Assembly (NCBI RefSeq): GCF_021266465.1
Contig: NZ_CP089848.1
Location: 372,001 to 436,000, forward strand
Reading direction: 5' to 3'
DNA from: Paralcaligenes sp. KSB-10
GTDB lineage: Bacteria > Pseudomonadota > Gammaproteobacteria > Burkholderiales > Burkholderiaceae_B
DNA length: 64,000 bases
Position numbers and translations under genes: made by a program. Below the pieces are notes generated by a model. That model did not search any database, was not told where the DNA came from, and was given only the letters and a program-made list of their open reading frames with translations. Below, in pieces: positions 62,742 to 64,000 of this stretch (position 1 is the first letter of the stretch; each line of letters opens with the position of its first letter).

Positions 62742-63758
62742 TCAGAAAACGCTTTCGGCGATGTTTTTTTGTTCGAAAATGGTTCGCAAGGTCTGGGTTT
62801 GCGGTGCGCCGCTGAAAGTGCAATCGTGATTGTCGCCCGGTTTCGCGTCGCGCCCGCTCAGCAGCGGACAGCGGCCAAACAGCTCGCTGACCCAATCCAC
62901 GAAAACCCGCACTTTGGGCGACAGGTGCCGGTTGTGCAGATAGACCACGGAAATCGGCATGGGAGGCGGCACCCACGGCGACAGCACTTCGCGCAGTTCG
63001 CCCGATTCCAGGTACGGCAATACCATCAGGCGTGCGGGCTGGATCAAGCCAAAACCCTGCACACCGCAAGCCACATAGGCTTCGGCATCATTGACCGACA
63101 TGGATCCCTTGACCTTGACATCGGTGGCAACGCCGTCGACGACAAAGCTCCAATCGATGGTCCGGCCCGTACGGCTTGAAAAGTAGTGCACGGCGTGGTG
63201 ATTTTGCAACTGTTCGATAGTTTGGGGTTCGCCATATTTTTCCAGATAGCGGGGAGCGCCGCAGGTGACGCTCGCAAAACTGCCTATGCGCTTGGCGACC
63301 ATGGCCGAATCGCGCAGATCGCCGACCCTTATGACGCAATCCACCGCTTCCTGCACCAGATCTACTGGCCGGTCTCCCAGCCCTATAGCCAGTTCGATAT
63401 CCGGGTATTTGGAATGGAATTCGCAGAGCGCCGGAATCAGGATCAAGCGGCCGATCGTGGAAGGTACATCGATGCGCAGCCGGCCTTTGGGGCCTCGCGC
63501 AATATCGTGGAAGGCCGCTTCCGCATCTTCCACGTCGGCCAGGATGCCAGCGCATCGTTCATAGTAAGCGGCGCCGTCCGGAGTCAGGCTCAGCCGGCGT
63601 GTAGTGCGATTAAGCAGCCGTACCTGCAGGCGGCGTTCCAGATTCTGGATGGTAGTCGTAACGGTGGCGCGCGGCAGCCCGAGGCTGTCGGCCGCCAGAG
63701 TGAAACTGTTCGCGTCCACGACACGGGTAAATACTTGCATAGCCTGAAAGCGGTCCAT
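62742..63758 (-). CDS. LysR-family transcriptional regulator
   Basis: This 338-aa LTTR begins MDRFQAMQVFTRVVDANSFTLAADSLGLPRATVTTTIQNLERRLQVRLLNRTTRRLSLTPDG. The effector domain follows (GRLRIDVPSTIGRLILIPALCEFHSKYPDIELAIGLGDRPVDLV). The C-terminus extends about 30 residues beyond the family average (LSGRDAKPGDNHDCTFSGAPQ). It is the gene before argG with a 251-bp gap that shows nothing notable. Targets are unknown. Confidence 0.88.
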   Translation of the reverse strand: MDRFQAMQVFTRVVDANSFTLAADSLGLPRATVTTTIQNLERRLQVRLLNRTTRRLSLTPDGAAYYERCAGILADVEDAEAAFHDIARGPKGRLRIDVPSTIGRLILIPALCEFHSKYPDIELAIGLGDRPVDLVQEAVDCVIRVGDLRDSAMVAKRIGSFASVTCGAPRYLEKYGEPQTIEQLQNHHAVHYFSSRTGRTIDWSFVVDGVATDVKVKGSMSVNDAEAYVACGVQGFGLIQPARLMVLPYLESGELREVLSPWVPPPMPISVVYLHNRHLSPKVRVFVDWVSELFGRCPLLSGRDAKPGDNHDCTFSGAPQTQTLRTIFEQKNIAESVF

Positions 63759-63978
63759 GGCATGTTCCGGTGGGCAGTGCCTGGATCCGCGCCGTAGGGT
63801 GCGTTCCTTTGCATTGCATTGTTTGTGTTAAATGAATAGTGTTCGCAAATAATAGATATTTATCTATTTTTAAGCAACATTAATAATGCTGGTTCTTCTC
63901 GACGATTCCGCTTGTCCAGGTGTATTGCCGAACAGGTGCTTTTGATTTTCACGCAATGGCGCGGCGCAATTTCCAATA

Positions 63979-63998
63979 TACTGTGTATATATACAGTA
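63979..63998. promoter_or_regulatory. LexA (SOS) box at the window edge
   Basis: TACTGTGTATATATACAGTA has the CTG-N10-CAG core with TA flanks, the most symmetrical of the three boxes in this window apart from one base. It lies about 220 bp upstream of the LysR gene and probably serves a plus-strand SOS gene just outside the window (lexA or recA would be typical). Confidence 0.7.
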
Positions 63999-64000
63999 TA

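Overview
The window comes from a betaproteobacterium and most resembles the Alcaligenaceae (Bordetella/Pusillimonas-like relatives). Five orphan Bug-type periplasmic receptors lie within 64 kb, and it also carries an imuA-imuB-dnaE2 cassette, a SufU/SufT-type SUF operon and many LysR regulators. This placement is inferred from gene content and G+C-rich coding style; no database search was run.

Layout. 1-8.2 kb: the end of an Atm1-like ABC exporter, an alpha carbonic anhydrase, then a tight Fe-S assembly operon (Rrf2 regulator, sufB, C, D, S, U, T). 8.3-11 kb: a universal stress protein, a Bug receptor and an amino-acid-type binding protein. 11-15.7 kb: a complete curli locus on the minus strand (csgE, F, G, B-like, A-like, csgH-like) followed by a CsgD-like LuxR regulator. 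16-17.3 kb: a Bug receptor and tRNA-Pro(GGG). 17.3-24.7 kb: an apparently acquired, more A+T-rich catabolic segment beside the tRNA, with two LigI-like amidohydrolases, a cupin, an HpcH/HpaI aldolase, an IclR regulator, a Bug receptor, a flavin reductase and several gene remnants. 24.8-28.7 kb: a LysR regulator divergent from a class II aldolase, a Bug receptor and a third LigI-like amidohydrolase.

28.7-32.9 kb: K+ uptake (TrkH/KtrB plus TrkA/KtrA), an Old Yellow Enzyme, a lipoprotein and YqeY. 33-38.5 kb: the SOS mutagenesis cassette imuA-imuB-dnaE2 behind a near-consensus LexA box. 38.5-41.7 kb: mgtA with a long leader that may encode a short peptide and alternative hairpins. 41.7-45.6 kb: a YpfH-like esterase, a 231-bp imperfect palindrome, a small secreted protein, an NRDE protein and a PbpG-like endopeptidase, with a second LexA-like box upstream of it.

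45.6-55.9 kb is the most unusual part. An unrecognised 441-aa gene is divergent from a GntR/UTRA regulator. The regulator is followed by a collinear gene set: a Liv-type binding protein, two ferritin-like diiron paralogues, LivH, LivM, LivG, LivF, an alpha/beta hydrolase and RidA. The first diiron paralogue keeps its metal ligands. The second has Gln and Lys at two of the aligned ligand positions. This looks like a dedicated uptake and oxygenation pathway with a catalytic and a non-catalytic subunit; its substrate cannot be read from the sequence.

55.9-64 kb: a Bug receptor with a tartrate/D-malate-type dehydrogenase and a divergent LysR gene, tagI, an MFS permease, argG, a LysR regulator, and a third perfect LexA-type palindrome in the last 22 bases. 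That palindrome probably serves a gene outside the window.
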